Position numbers and translations under genes: made by a program. 64,000 nucleotides of DNA from contig NC_067282.1 of the NCBI RefSeq assembly GCF_020740795.1, positions 149,034,858 through 149,098,857 on the forward strand. Reading direction: 5' to 3'. This DNA comes from Apus apus. Taxonomy: Eukaryota; Chordata; Aves; Apodiformes; Apodidae. The notes below the pieces were generated by a model. It had not been told where the DNA came from. It saw only the letters and a list, made by a program, of their open reading frames with translations, and ran no database searches. Positions 39,190 to 51,959 of the stretch are shown here, in pieces. The number at the start of each line of letters is the position of its first letter. Position 1 is the first letter of the stretch.

Positions 39190-39480
39190 TCCAGTTTAAC
39201 TTTTTGCTCTGTGTAATACAAACATAACTGCCAAGTAATTTAGGGTTTTCCTTGAATATTTATGTAGATTAATATTTATAGAATTCAAACCCTGTGCAGT
39301 GCTTTCAAAGCTAATTGCTACAAGGGATTAATTAGGAATTTTGTGCACATTTTATGGGTAGGCTGTGCAACAGTAGAACACTACTGGAAGATTAATTTAT
39401 CTGTCATGAAAATTTGTTAACTGATGGGGAAAAATTATGGGTTTTTAAAAGCAATTCAGAAAATATTATCCAGAACTGTT
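39190..39480. promoter_or_regulatory. Candidate conserved non-coding element
   Basis: A repeat-free AT-rich stretch with several homeodomain-type sites (GCTAATTGC, GGATTAATTAGGA, AGATTAATTTA) and paired AATATTTAT motifs. It lies just downstream of the CR1 relic. It is called on texture only. Confidence 0.25.
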
Positions 39481-42400
39481 TGGGTTTTTTTGTTTGGCAC
39501 AAGTGAAGCAAGTGCTCTGATGTCCCAGCACTCACTCTTCGAGTATTGGCTACAGGGTGCCAGAACTCCATTTTTCAGATCTGTGTAAACAAGAGGGAAG
39601 CATTTTCCAACATATTCATCCCACAGGAGTAGATGGAAGCTTAACCAGAGAAATGTTTTGTACCCCTATTGATTCTGGCAACAGGTAATATCTCTTTACT
39701 CCTTCAGTCATTACTCATATATAGTCAGATCTTTTGGGAGAAAGGGGCATTGGCTTAAACGTGCACAGTGGACACGCATTCAGTATTCATATTCTCATCC
39801 ATTTTTAAGTTTCTCCCCAAGATCAAAAGACTTCAGGGATCTAATAACACTTTCCATTTTAGACACGTTCCACAGGGACACTATGGAAATGTTAAAGAAG
39901 TTTGTCCATATGGAGATTTTAAAGATGAACAGCCTTCAGGACTTGGGCTGCTTAGTTCTCAAGGTCACTCTGAAAATCTCAGCTTCAAATATTAGTAATA
40001 AATGGCTGAAACCATTTCCTAAGGAATGCAATTGATTCTTCATCCACTGGAATGCTTGTACCAAGGTTGGTTATTTTCTAAATGATAAGCTGTAATTTAA
40101 ACAGATGCAAGCTATGTCTGGTAAATCTCTATAACTTCTTTTTAGCAAAAGGGGCAGATTAGAAGCTAATCCTTTGTTTGCTCTTCAGCATATACTTACA
40201 GCCCCTTCCATCGTTGTATGCGGGCAGAACAGTAGATTTTCACTTTGTCTCCCTCAAATACCATAGCTATGACAAAAAGTGTAAGGAGGAATATGACTAG
40301 CCACAATGCCTTCAGGGAAAGTAGCAAATGAAGCAGGAAAATCCCTGCTGCGAGGAAATCCCCTGAAGGAGGTGTAGAATCATGCTCAAGTATAGGTCTC
40401 CTTCAATATTAATATCCTTCCTGAGGGCAGAAGTCTTTGTTCATCAGGCCTCTTATTTACAAATGCCCCAGCCTCCTCTAAGTACAGCTGCAGAATGAGT
40501 GATCAGTGTGGCATGCCTCAAGTTTTTTAAATTTTGAAATTTAGACAAAATTCTATAATTACAATTCGAAGGGAAGCTGAAGAAAAGATCTCATTTATAT
40601 TGCTTTCAGAATTTTTCCTGTAAGAGTGTGTTTGTACTTAAAATCACTTAGGCAGTGATTGTGCTATCCAGGTCTCCAGTTTCTTTACATTAACTCACAA
40701 TAAGTTCATAAAGAATACAAGTGTGGAAAAGCTGAGAGAAAGACTGAAGTCCAAGCAAATGAAAATTGAAAGAGAGGGAGCTGCTTTCATTATTACAATA
40801 TCTCACAATGCCCTGAACAGCAGATTTCACTCACTGACAGAAGCAAAATCCCAGCCAATTTTAATTTCTTTTCCTGACAATGGTGCTTCTTCAAGATCTG
40901 CTCCATACCGCTCCCCATAGTCATCATAAAAGTGGAACAAAAGTCTGAAGGCCAGCATGAGACATTCGGAGTGAATAAATATTACATCAGTTCGGGTTGT
41001 GCTCAGCTAATGACTGTGGTATAAATAAGCACAAAAATTGCATAGCTGTGTACATGTTATTGTACCCCCAAGAGGAGTTCACAACCTGCAATATGCTCAA
41101 CACACAAACAGCAAAGATGAAAGAATATGGGAGGGTACACAGAAGATGCAGTCTAGAGTTTTATTTCTTAGTTCACCTTTTTTTAATAAAAATAATATTG
41201 TAACATTACTCATTTTTACGAATAGGAAGAAAGCTGGATGAGCAGCCAGGAGCAGACACTGAGCTGAGAGGAATGCATCTGGATGCAGGAAAGCTGGCCT
41301 CCCCATCTGCTTCAGCCTGTGGAGCAGAGGCTGCCAACTCGGCAGGTTAGTGCAGGTCTGAGATGTCCCAGTGTAACTCTCCATCCTTGCTCTGTAGTTC
41401 AGCAAACAAGATGGCCTTCATTCAGCCTAACAGGGATTCCCAGCACAGGAACCAACTGCTTTGTCCCCTCCCCACCCCCTCCTTCCTTCCTGTACTTGAC
41501 TATCTACTTATAAATCGACTGCCCCAGCAGAAGGTGTAAATTAGCCCTGTCTTAGGGGAACCAGTGACAACAGACCCTGGGATATGATGTTCAGTAAGAA
41601 TCAGTCTCTGATATTGTCTGTCTAAACAGACAGAAAAAATTAGCTTGGAAAAAATGGAGAAAAACCTGTTCATTGTGCTGTGGTCTCAGTGAGCAGCAGC
41701 AGGCCAAGCTTCGAGAAAAAAAATATATTAAAAAATCTAACCAATGGTGGAATAGGGTAAAAAAAAATCCACAAGGGGATCCCCAAAGTCATTCCACTCA
41801 AGGTGTGTGTGTGGAGCAAAGGATATTCAGGAGTGATGATGTAGCAGGGATGTAGGAGGTTTCCTAGGCGTGGTGGCACTTTTGGAGAAAGAAGGTCTGG
41901 GCTTGCTGTGGAGGGTGCTGCTGATGTGCCCAGTGTGTCCCTGTGCTGGGACATGCTATGGGGTCCATGGGGTCCTGACAAGGAAAGTCAGGATGGAAAG
42001 AGCTAAGGAGAGACTCCTTGCAGTATCCATTTGCTTTGAGCTCTGGCTTTGCCTCTTTTCTCTCCTTCAAAGATTGTTTAACTTACTTTGGCACTTAAAA
42101 AGAAATCAAGCAGGTTAAAGGTCAGTCTTATTATTTTTGTTCAGTTTTTTAAAAAAGTTTAAGCCATAGCCTAAGGACATTACCTATGCCATTTGGGAAA
42201 GAAAAAACTGTGTATAAACCCAGTCATTTTAGACATAGGTAAGGATGACCTGTCCATTACAGCAGGGAAGATCTTATGAGCTTCAAAATTAAAAAAAGAC
42301 AGGGACCCTGGATGTACTGGAACAACCTTTTCAGCTTTTCTCTCCATCACTAAGCTTGCTGATTGAATCCCTTCTGAATTCATAATTATAGAAAAAAAGA

Positions 42401-42536
42401 TCAGGGCTACCATCATAAACTTACAAAAGTGTTCATTCCTTATGCAACAACTCCTACAATGATTCTAGCAGACATAGCATTTTTTTCTTCTTCTGGGGCA
42501 AAGGCACAGGACAGGCTTTTGAGGGGCTATCTGCAG

Positions 42537-42567
42537 AAAAATAAATAAATAAATAAATAAATAAATA
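42537..42567. repeat. (AAAT)n microsatellite
   Basis: About seven uninterrupted AAAT units. It is likely length-polymorphic. Confidence 0.95.
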
Positions 42568-45500
42568 CAATTCACTGGGGGTCTTGCCAGTAACTTGAAC
42601 AAGAGCAGAGCTGGGCTTAGGCTGAATGTTTTATAAAATCTCAGCTTTGATTTGTTAATGACTATTTGTATAACAGACTATTGCAACCCATTTACCCACA
42701 GGAATAAATACTCCAGATAGAAGAAAACAGGACATAGCCAGGCAAGCTGTGCTTTGTACCAAAGCTTCAGATTTGCTGAAAGACAGATATACAATATGCC
42801 TTAGGGTTTTTTTTATAGAAAACCACTACCGAAGAGCTGTTGCCAGCCTCTTTGAGTTTATGTCAAAAAATAATACAGAAAACTGACCTTTGGGGATTTT
42901 CCTGGATAGTGTTTCACTGTCAGATAGAAAGCCATACCCCTGAGTCAGCAAGGAAAGGGCAGGCCTACCTTTTAAACATGTGAAAGTTATTTATAGCAGT
43001 AATTTACTGAATCAGGCCTCATATGAGAGAGATAAGGAGGAAGATTTCATAAAAGGACTAAACTACCGGAAATCCTGGCACAGTTCTATTTGAAATGTCA
43101 CATGTGCCCCCTCCTCACCCTCCCTTTAAAATGAATTTATTAGTTGTAGCAAAATTCTTCTTTATAAAAGTGGTGGTTTGTTGCTAGAAGATGGACTTAA
43201 TGGGGTTGCTGCCAACCTGGTGGAAGACTTATGTTAAAGTGGAGTATGTAATCCAAGCAAAGCTTCCAAATATAAATACAGAACAGATTACTGATAGTCT
43301 TTCCTATTCTAAGAGCAAGTTGGACTCATAATTTCCTGAATGCCGAGAAGCTTCAGTGAAAGAACCAACCACCAAGACCTGCAAGGCAGATTGAGCTCCT
43401 ACATTTGCTGTTTCCTCGTAGAAGCCACTCATTCTCTAAATAGCAACCCTTGCTAGGATGTCTCAAGTAGGACACTCAAGAGCTACAGTACCTAAAACCA
43501 CTAGACATTTTATACAATCCTAGCCTGACCCTACAATGAATTAGTCCAACACAAGAATAGATGTCTCTAACAAAAACTTGCCTGTTCTGCTGAAAGACAA
43601 TATCAGTAATCACTGGTAAAAAGACCACATTTGGTTATTTTTTGTAATTCTTCCCTACCCCTCGAAGCAAGCTGAAATGACCTTCCAACAATAGTTTATT
43701 TCTTCTTGGCTTGATCTGAACAAAGGCTTTCTATTCACATGCATGTGAAAGAGAGTGTGGATATTTTTGTGGTGAAAAATCAAATCTCTCTTTTGAACTT
43801 TGCAGTGGATAGGCTAATTGTAGCATCTCTGAGCCTTTCACTGTCCTTTGAGAAAGCAGCCAATTAAATGTTTGTTTGGAGTGTTTACCAGGAGCAAGGA
43901 GTAAATATACCAGGGCAGAGAACTAAATTAGAGTCTTCAGTTGCTTCCAAGACATTTTCTACCAGTGAGCAGTTAGCTGGTGTATCTTCATGGTATTTCT
44001 GGGAATTTGCCACTGGATATGCCACATTCAATTCAAGCTGTGTGGAGAAGTTGTGATGGGTCATAAGTAATGTAATTTTTGCTTTGTTTCTCAGACTGAC
44101 TTGAGCATTGTTTCTCTAACTGGAGGACCTTGATCAAGCTTTTGACCAGGGCTTCTTCAGAAGAAATTATTTAAAGGAGGGAAGATACAAACTAGATGCA
44201 GGAATTGTTCTCTCAGCAGTACTAGCTTTGCCAAAAGAAAAGCCAGATAACTTTACGATGGAACAGGAAAAGTTTTAATTAACAGTTTTAACTAAAGTTT
44301 AGTGAGTGTGTTGACAAAAATTACTTTTCTGCTGTTTCTAGCAATCATGCTCTCTCAAAGCACAGGCATTTTCAGATGTACTTTTTTTAGAGATGGCCTC
44401 TGTGGCAAGGGTGATTTTGCAGGTGCTGGGGGAGGTGCTTATGGCAGAGGAGAAAATATACGAATCTTCCTTTCTTTGCATGGCAGGACTTTAACAAAAG
44501 CTGTCACTCAGTGCCATTCAAGCACATTTGATCTGATCCCTCTCTTAAGCCACAGTCGTCTTCGAACCAGGGATCCCTGGAGGGGCTGTAAGAGCTCTTC
44601 CTCCGCCTGTTACCAAGAGGGATTCTATCCTCCACGCAATATTGCAACTCTGCTGCAAATGGTGACAAGGTGCAAACTTGCAAGCCTTGTGAGCAAACCT
44701 AACCACTTGTACTCACCATGGGAAAAGTAATGAGGGAGCGTCCAATAAATACACTCCAATTTTAGAATGGAACACCAGAAGTAAATTGATTTATTCACTT
44801 ATCTCCAGTGCAAGAAAAGACTGTCCCTCTGTTCATTTCACCAAGATGAAATGTAGCCCCTACTCTGCCTCATTTTCTGTAACTGTCAATAGTTTTGTTT
44901 CTTCCAGATGTACCCGCCAAGTCATTGTCAGATCAGAGCCTTAGTCTGGAACCAAGGGACTTTGTGTACTACTTACCTGGACTGTTTGTGCCTTCTCTAT
45001 TAATGCCAAATGAGGGCAATTTCGACGCCCAGCCAAACATGGATTGGTCTGCTTCCTATTGCCACTGATCTGGTGGGATACACTGGGTTAAGACCATGTT
45101 AGAAACTTCATCAACAGCACCACTTCCCTAAAGAAGCAGCAGATTTATTGAACTTTAACAAAAGCTCTGGGCTATTTGGAACTTTGGAAGTGTGTTTTCT
45201 GCAAAGGCCTGAGGCTCCCTGTCCTCTAAGCAATACTCCAAGTTATCCAATCCCAAGAAATTAAAACATTTTTATTTCCTTGAAAACCCACTATTATTGA
45301 TAAAACCCATTTCAGCTGAAGAACTGTGCAATTTCCCCAAAGTCTTGGAAGCAGGGACTTACTTATACACTGCCACAGTGTGACAATGATTTGAAAGACC
45401 CTGCCAGTTAAGGCAAGGCCAAAGTTTTCAAAGTTGCTTGCTTGGAGTATCTCTGTTTTGCAATCTCCAGCCTCAGGTCCAGTAAGCCTTATTCTTGTAA

Positions 45501-46133
45501 GCACTGAGAGGCCACAGCTCAGACTGAGGTTCCAGGGAGCAGAAGGTAGCCATCGGTTTCAAAAATTCAGGTGTAGGCAGCTCACATGGGCTTCTCAGAA
45601 ACAGATACTTCTAAAACCCCTTTTGAAAATCTGGAACTCTTCATACAGGGAAATCAAATGGTGAGCGTGTGGGACCTGAAGCTATCCCCACTGAACCCAA
45701 CTAGAATTTCACAATGATAGGAATTCATTTTTCAAGGCTGGATACTTGTCTGGGTTCAGTCAACATCAGTTTGCAGTATCTGAGGATCTAGTACTTGAGC
45801 ATTACCCATCGCCTCTTTCCACTCTGGCACAAATTTTTCCTGGGAGCACAAAGGGATTAACTACCTTGGGGTTTCTAAGGGCTGGAGCTGACTGGACGTT
45901 CCTCATGCCACTGAGTTGTATGGGAATTTAGCAAACCTCTCTTCTCAGGCAGCAGATCCCTTGTCTCAAGAAATCTTCTGATTAAAGTGTCAAGCTGTGG
46001 GACATGCAGCTGAAGAGAACAACAGATTCTGAGGGAACATTTTAAGAAATATTTTTGATAATTCCCACTGCAGCAGGAATGATGACACACACTCTGGTCC
46101 TAACAAACTCTCCTGGCAGGGAGCTAAGGCTTT

Positions 46134-46163
46134 ATATGTAAATATAAACATGTATTTACATAT
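46134..46163. repeat. Short perfect inverted repeat with forkhead-like arms
   Basis: Two 11-base arms, ATATGTAAATA and TATTTACATAT, flank an 8-base spacer. Each arm contains a GTAAATA forkhead-type core, so the element is a head-to-head pair of candidate FOX sites. Confidence 0.7.
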
Positions 46164-47456
46164 TTCCTAACATCTGTTCAGAATTTATTTTCCCTTTGGT
46201 TCTATTTAAAGTATGTCTTCTCCTATTATCTCTGAGGCTGAAATTCGGAGGGGTCTGTTCATAAATTGTGTCACTGCAGAGCCACAAAGCAAACTCTCCC
46301 TCCTCCCCAGCTGTGCCTTGCTTGTATTTCTAAGTGCAATAGTATCTCCTCAGCCTATGAAAGGAGCACAGTTTTCTAAGTGGATTCCTGCTGGGTAGGG
46401 TATAATCTCACAACCAACTTCCAGAGAATTTTATTCGGTTGGTCTAACCCATTTGTCCTGGCAGCCCAGCTTTTTAATTGTTCCTCAGCGTGGTGTCTCT
46501 TTCAGAGTGACCTGCTATTAGCTCAAGGTCCCGTCCATGGTTTCTGCATCCAGGAAAAAAAGTTACCAGCTGCAAGGCACCAGAGCTGGAGCTGCTGCTG
46601 CTGCTGCAGAACAAGGCCCTGGTGATCCAAACAGCCTGCAAAGCAGAGGTGATGCCATGGCTGGGTTTAGAGCTGCAAAAGCACCCGGTGAGCAAAGTTC
46701 AACCCACAGTCCTGACAGGGAATGGCACAGCCTACAGAACAACACTAACCAGGTCAGCAAATGAGAGCACAGACTGCTGGGACAGTATTTGTGTTGAAAA
46801 AATAGGATAAAAGTGAAAGGGGAAAGGGCAAAAAGAGAACGTCAAGGCTGGTTGACGCCAGCGTTTCCAGATGGCCTCTGACAGCAAAGGTTTCGGTGCT
46901 GGCTGTGCATTCTGAGAAAGCTGTGTCAAAAATCCCCAAGTTCAGGACAGCAGTTGAGCTGCTTTGCCAAATGAAGAAGTAAGGTGATATCCTGACCTGC
47001 AAGTGCCATCTGTGGTCAAGACCCACAGCTGATTTCCCTATTTTGATGGCAGCAAACTATCTAATCCTTTCATGGTCCTGGGCCTGGTGCCCTTCTTCTC
47101 AGTGTGACCTCTGAGCCCAGAGCATGAGTTGGGACAAGGAACCTTCTAGTGATCCCTAAAATTGTCTTGTATAATGCTTTCCCAAGGAACGATTAAGCAT
47201 CACTGCAAATACATATAGTGTCCTTAAAAGTGCAGGGTTCTGTATGGCCAAATAATATGCAAATCAAAGGTTTTTCTATACTGACTGACTTCCAGGAATT
47301 ATGAGGCAGAGGGTAAGGGCTAGAGGGAGATAATCAGAAACTAAGCGCTCAGATCATCTATCCAAAAAAGTTGTTTCTCCAGCCAAATTACTCAGTCTTT
47401 AATGAGAAAGGTATCTTGGTTTGGCAAGGAGGAAAAGAGAGCTCCACCAGACAATG

Positions 47457-47498
47457 CAAAAAAAAGAAAAAAAAGGAAAAAAAGAAAAAGTAAAAAGC
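47457..47498. repeat. A-rich low-complexity purine tract
   Basis: Runs of A broken by single G or T (pattern A8-G-A8-GG-A7-G-A5), entirely purine over more than 30 bases. Confidence 0.9.
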
Positions 47499-48284
47499 CC
47501 CACTTGAATCCTAAGTAGCATTAATACAGGTTTCTTCTCTGGTAAAACTTTCACTTGAAACCCTGAAATCAGTAACCCTGGGAGAGGTACTGGAGAGCCT
47601 GGGCTGATGCTAGCAAATACTGGAGTTTCTATTGGCTCAACATAAGCATTCCTGCAGCTTCATTTCCAGAAGCATTTCATTAAAATGAGATGTGAATCAC
47701 TGAGATAAATGCTTAACTAAACTGATAAGCTTCTCCTATGCACTGAATTTACGAGTATTGGACTTCTCCCTTCCTTGGGCTGGTTATGACTTACCCTGTA
47801 GCTATAACTGAGGCTCTGGTGTTGCAAAGTTTATTATTACACATGCTTAAGGAGTCAAATTTATCTGTAAATACATTTGTCTGCAATAACTGAAAATGCC
47901 ACCTCTTCAGCTCAGTTTATCACCTTAGTTTATCACTGTCCCTGAAGTCTCTAAACAGACCAGGCACAGCTGGGAGATTAGACCCAGATACAAATCAAAT
48001 GCAAATGTCTATGGCTAGAAATTGCTATCACTTTGCTCTGAATTTTGCTTCTCTTGCCAGCACCACGGGATGTCTTTGGGCACCACCTCAAAGGCTGTGA
48101 CAGCACTGAAAGAGAGCTGCCTCCTGCTGTCTTGGCACAAAGTCCTCTCCGTCTGCACCAGTGCCTCAGGGCTGGTGAGCTTCAAGGAGCAGTGTCAGGC
48201 TCTCCTGCAAGATTTTGTGCTGGCCTCCAAGAGCTCTACTGACACGTGGAAGCGTCGCTCAGCACCAGACAGTGCTGCTCACAT

Positions 48285-48375
48285 GAGCTGACCCTGGACT
48301 TCAGCAAGCCTGCCACAGGAGTGAGAGGGATCCCTGATACTATCATGCTAGGCACACTCACAGGCTTTGCAGGGC
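48285..48375 (+). mobile_element. Possible CR1 LINE relic, sense orientation
   Basis: GGACTTCAGCAAGCCTGCCA and, a little later, 'TCCCTGATACTATCATGC' and 'AGGCACACTCA' resemble the CR1 reverse-transcriptase stretch 'GACTTCAGCAAGGCCTTTGA', 'TCCCATAACATCCT'. The match is short and could be chance. Confidence 0.3.
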
Positions 48376-50029
48376 TAGAAGTTGAGATTGTCGACTATTA
48401 GAGTTAAAGGAAGAGTTATAATGGACAAGACTATTTGTGTCTGTTAAAAAAACAAACACTATTGCTTTTGTCACTTGACTGTGTGGCTCCCAGTGCCCCT
48501 GTCGTGCCTCCTTTCTCTTGTCTTGCCCGACTCATAAAACTTCAGTGATTACTGACGAACACTGGCATCCCCAGGGAGCAAGCATGAAAGAAGACCAGAA
48601 CTAGCTGCGGGCTTCAGATGTAACTTCAGCTAAGGCCTATCACTGTACACTTATCTCCTTTAATAAATAAGAAAATTAGCCACCCACCTCCCACCCCAGA
48701 ATTATGCACTCCCCAAGCTGTACAAACATGTACATAACTACATCTCGGTGCTTGCCACGTACACACACCTTACCCAGCCATCCTGAACTTCCTTTCTTAA
48801 CATGTTTGGAAAAAAAAAAAAAACCACAACAAAAAAACAAACACAAAAATTTCTTAATAGCTTTTGCAGAAGAGACTTGCATTACATTTTCCATCAACCG
48901 GCACCCACAGAGTTAGACCTTATTAACCTCAGGTACAAGAACATGTGTGCTGGCTTTGAATATATGCCTTACAGTTTCTGACTCAACTAGCATGCAGCAG
49001 CTAATCATTTGCTTTGTAATGTATTAGAGGCTGTTTGCCTTTCTGCATCATTGGCTTTTTCCCTTTATTACCACTAGTTGTTAAGTGGTGAAGATGAACA
49101 AATCTAGCACCTACACCCATGGTCTCTTGCCTTAAAAAGTTCAAGAGAGAGAATATGAATTAGGAAAATTAGAAAAATGAAAGCCTTTTTTTGCTTGATA
49201 TTCAAACCTTGGATCCTAATCCAACCCACCTGTAATTTAAAAAGCATAATATATACTACAGGTCTCTTGGCTGGCTGCATCAAGGGTGAAGTTTAATGGT
49301 GTCTTGCTCAGAGCCAATATGAGGACATTGCCAACCATTTCCTTTATTTCAACAAGTCCCCAGCTCACACAGCATACCTAACACCCACTTTCTCTTATGA
49401 TTACCCCCCGTTTTCCAAGAAAAATTATCTAAAGCCTTCTGGTTATCAAGAGGACTCCAAAACAATGAAACCTGACTCCCTTTTTCCCTCTTACTAGCCG
49501 ACTACATTGGCAGCTCAAAGCCATCTGAAACCATCCCTCATTTGACAACCGTGGATGGCCACCAGTCTTTTTTGCCCAGACAACCCCTAAATTATATATA
49601 TCAATGGGAACACAAAAATTGTTAATAAACTGTCCTTCCCATCAGAGAGGGGAAAGGACCGTGTCCATCTGTCTCTGGGCCACAATGCGTTGGGCCATGT
49701 CTGGTCAGCCAGCCTGCTCTATCTCACCTGCAGCACACTTGGCCCACAAACCTCATTCACCTCCAGCAGAGAAGCCCCAGTCAGCTGTTCTTCTCCACCA
49801 AACGTTTCTAGAACTGAAAGCTCTGGGTGTGTTGCAGTGCCAAATGCTTCGTAGCACGGGAGTCTCTGTGGCCACCCACATTACATTCAAATGCACAAAG
49901 AAGCCAAGAAGCTTTGCATAAACAACTTGGTACAATGTGCTGAGATGCTGCTGTATTTCTGCATGACAAGCTCATTACCATTTGGCCTCGGCTTATGCTG
50001 ATGTACAGTGAAAAAGAAAAGGGAGACTC
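48376..50029. other. Immediate downstream flank of NUAK1, nothing recognised
   Basis: Holds the A-rich tract at 48.8 kb. No second strong minus-strand polyadenylation site was singled out, so transcript read-through this far is not supported by the sequence. Confidence 0.6.
48810..48848. repeat. A-rich low-complexity tract
   Basis: Fourteen As followed by CCACAAC, seven As and further CA-broken A runs. Confidence 0.9.
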
Positions 50030-50046
50030 TTCACAATGACATTAAT

Positions 50047-50057
50047 TTTATTTTATT
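50047..50057 (-). terminator. NUAK1: Polyadenylation signals of NUAK1 (two overlapping AATAAA)
   Basis: On the minus strand two overlapping AATAAA hexamers are read. A U-rich stretch (TTTTCTTTTT, around 50,009-50,020) lies where a downstream element would sit, which puts cleavage at roughly 50,025-50,037. This assignment comes from motif and spacing only. Confidence 0.6.
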
Positions 50058-50411
50058 TAATAAAAAACAGTATCAGATTAAAAATACAAACACTTTGGGT
50101 GATTATCCAGCGTTTTCCCCTGTGTGCCTCGTAGAGCTCAAACCAACCAAGGATTGGGAGAAAAAACAAAAAACTGAAAAATAACACCAAACAATTTTGG
50201 CCGGAGCTGTAAAATAATGTTGCACCAATTAAATTACACCAAATATATTATTATACCTTTGAAATGGCTTTCAGACCAATAAATAAAAAGAAAGACAAAT
50301 TCAAATAAAAAAGTCAACTTTGTATTACAAAAAAAATTAAATAAAAATCACAACACTAATAATAACAATGTGCAGTCAAGTTTGTTTTTTTTTCTTCTCT
50401 TCTAGGAATGA

Positions 50412-50455
50412 TAACATGCCAGTAAACATGTAACATGCCAGTAACATGCCAGTAA
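50412..50455. repeat. Three copies of a 14-mer in the NUAK1 3'UTR
   Basis: TAACATGCCAGTAA occurs exactly at 50,412-50,425, 50,431-50,444 and 50,442-50,455 (the last two overlap). On the transcript strand it is TTACTGGCATGTTA. It is a short local expansion within the AT-rich distal UTR. Confidence 0.9.
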
Positions 50456-50714
50456 ATCCCTACAAAACATTTCCAGTTTGGCAGCAAGCAGTCACTCACT
50501 CATTCACATTTGTACACAAGGAAGCAGGCCTGGGCCAAAGCCTCATGAGATACAAGCCTTAGGGGTGCTCCTCACTTCCCTGCCACAGCCAGCTGAGTTA
50601 CCTTGCCTTCATCCTGAAACCTCTATAAATCCATCCAAGGTTTAGTGCCAGATCTGCAGGGAAGGTGTCAGTCAGCATAGCCCCACCGAAGGGATATTCC
50701 ATCATGTCAGCAGG

Positions 50715-50758
50715 ACAGCGCTGATTTACACCAGCTGAGGATCTGGCTCTTATGCTCC
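50715..50758. repeat. Old amniote repeat fragment within the NUAK1 3'UTR
   Basis: GCTGATTTACACCAGCTGAG followed by GATCTGGCTC closely matches the 'GATTTACACCAGCTGAGGAT', 'CTGGCCC' phrase typical of the same old repeat class. The rest of the element is not recognisable. It lies about 0.7 kb from the inferred 3' end of the NUAK1 transcript. Confidence 0.55.
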
Positions 50759-51952
50759 AGGGCATGAGTTAAAAGCCATGGCCACAAAGAACATCCTTGT
50801 TTCAACAAGACCATGAGGACTATATTGAGTTGTTTTGAAATGCACCACAGCAAACTTGTTAACTCAGTACACTGCAAAATGGGGTGTTGATTTGGGATGG
50901 ACTAAAACAGCACATGCAGGGCCTCTGAGAAGATGGGACGCTGAGTATCATACAGAGAGGTACATATCTGTAGAGAAATGACCTGCAGTTGTCCTTCCTG
51001 AGCAAATGGGACAGTGAGATAAATTTCACTTGACTGCTTGAGAGCACACATCTCTCACAGATTTCATGGTACTGATGCTGTTCACTCCAGGGCCAAATTT
51101 GGTCCAGTGTTTCACAATAAGTAAAGGATCTCCATAGACAGAGGCAGATTAACTGATTTAGCAAATTCAAGCTCATTCACCTTTATGCTGGGAAGCCCAG
51201 TTGGTTTTTAGGAGGAACCAGCAGATTTAAATACCATGAGAAACCAAATGACAAACCTGCAAGTGAAAGAGCTCCTTGCCCCAGATGCCAATGATTTATG
51301 GAGTTATCCCCAGTCCCCAGGGAATCCCCAGAGGAATTCTATTCCATTTCTGCACGATCTCTAGGATTTGGGACACAGTGAGCCAAATTCTTCTTTCATT
51401 TTCAGTTATAGGGTAGAAGTGAAAACAGAGCTTGCCCCATGCTCTTCTGCTCTGGGTGTGTGTGTAGATAGATGTAAGTTTTGCAGCTGTGGATCATTTA
51501 ACATCATCGGCTGAAACTTGCCCCTTATTCGCACCAGTGCACCTCCAAGGAAGCCAGGGGGTATGTGCTCATGGAAATGAGACTGAAATGGGCCTGAAGA
51601 TTCCAGTTTGCCCAGGCCTGTCAAACACACAGTGCCTTTCTGACTTAGGCTTACATTCAGGTAATCCAGTAGACCCATGTGGTACCTTTATGGGAGTTGA
51701 AGCCGTCAGTCTGGATATTTAGGTATGTTTGAGAACACAAACACATCTCCTTCCTGGGTTTTTTCAAACTGGTATCACTGCACATGCAGTACCAGCTACA
51801 TTATATATAGAGAGGCCTGCATTTTTATGCTAACCCTGTTATCAAATCTACCACTATCACTTCATCGCTCAATTCTTTCTGCTCCATTACTACCTACCTA
51901 GAAACATTTTCATTTGGAGAAAGGCATCTTCCCACTAACTTTCTGACCTCTA

Positions 51953-51959
51953 TCCCTTT
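51953..51959 (-). promoter_or_regulatory. miR-204/211 seed match in the NUAK1 3'UTR
   Basis: On the transcript strand this reads AAAGGGA, complementary to bases 2-8 of miR-204/211 (7mer-m8). NUAK1 is a reported target of miR-211 in mammals. A second copy at 52,936-52,942 lies about 15 nt after the stop, probably too close to be used. Confidence 0.4.

Larger units (their letters stand above)
39481..48284. other. Intergenic, no gene recognised
   Basis: Mostly unique AT-rich sequence with the (AAAT)n microsatellite, the forkhead dyad at 46.1 kb and the A-rich tract at 47.46 kb. A 142-codon frame at 44,302-44,730 begins with TTG or needs a non-ATG start at its 5' end and has no recognisable domain. 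Confidence 0.65.

Noticed and set aside
44302..44730. 142-codon plus-strand frame beginning with a hydrophobic, signal-peptide-like segment
   Set aside because: No conserved domain or cysteine pattern I recognise; no ATG at its 5' end, no promoter and no exon structure. Chance frames of this size are expected in 50 kb.
48022..48291. 89-codon plus-strand frame preceded by an acceptor-like CTTGCCAG
   Set aside because: It borders a possible CR1 relic and matches no known protein; there is no downstream donor supporting an exon.
1..50029. CRISPR arrays, operons, prophage or other bacterial systems
   Set aside because: None of their hallmarks is present; the sequence is vertebrate nuclear DNA.
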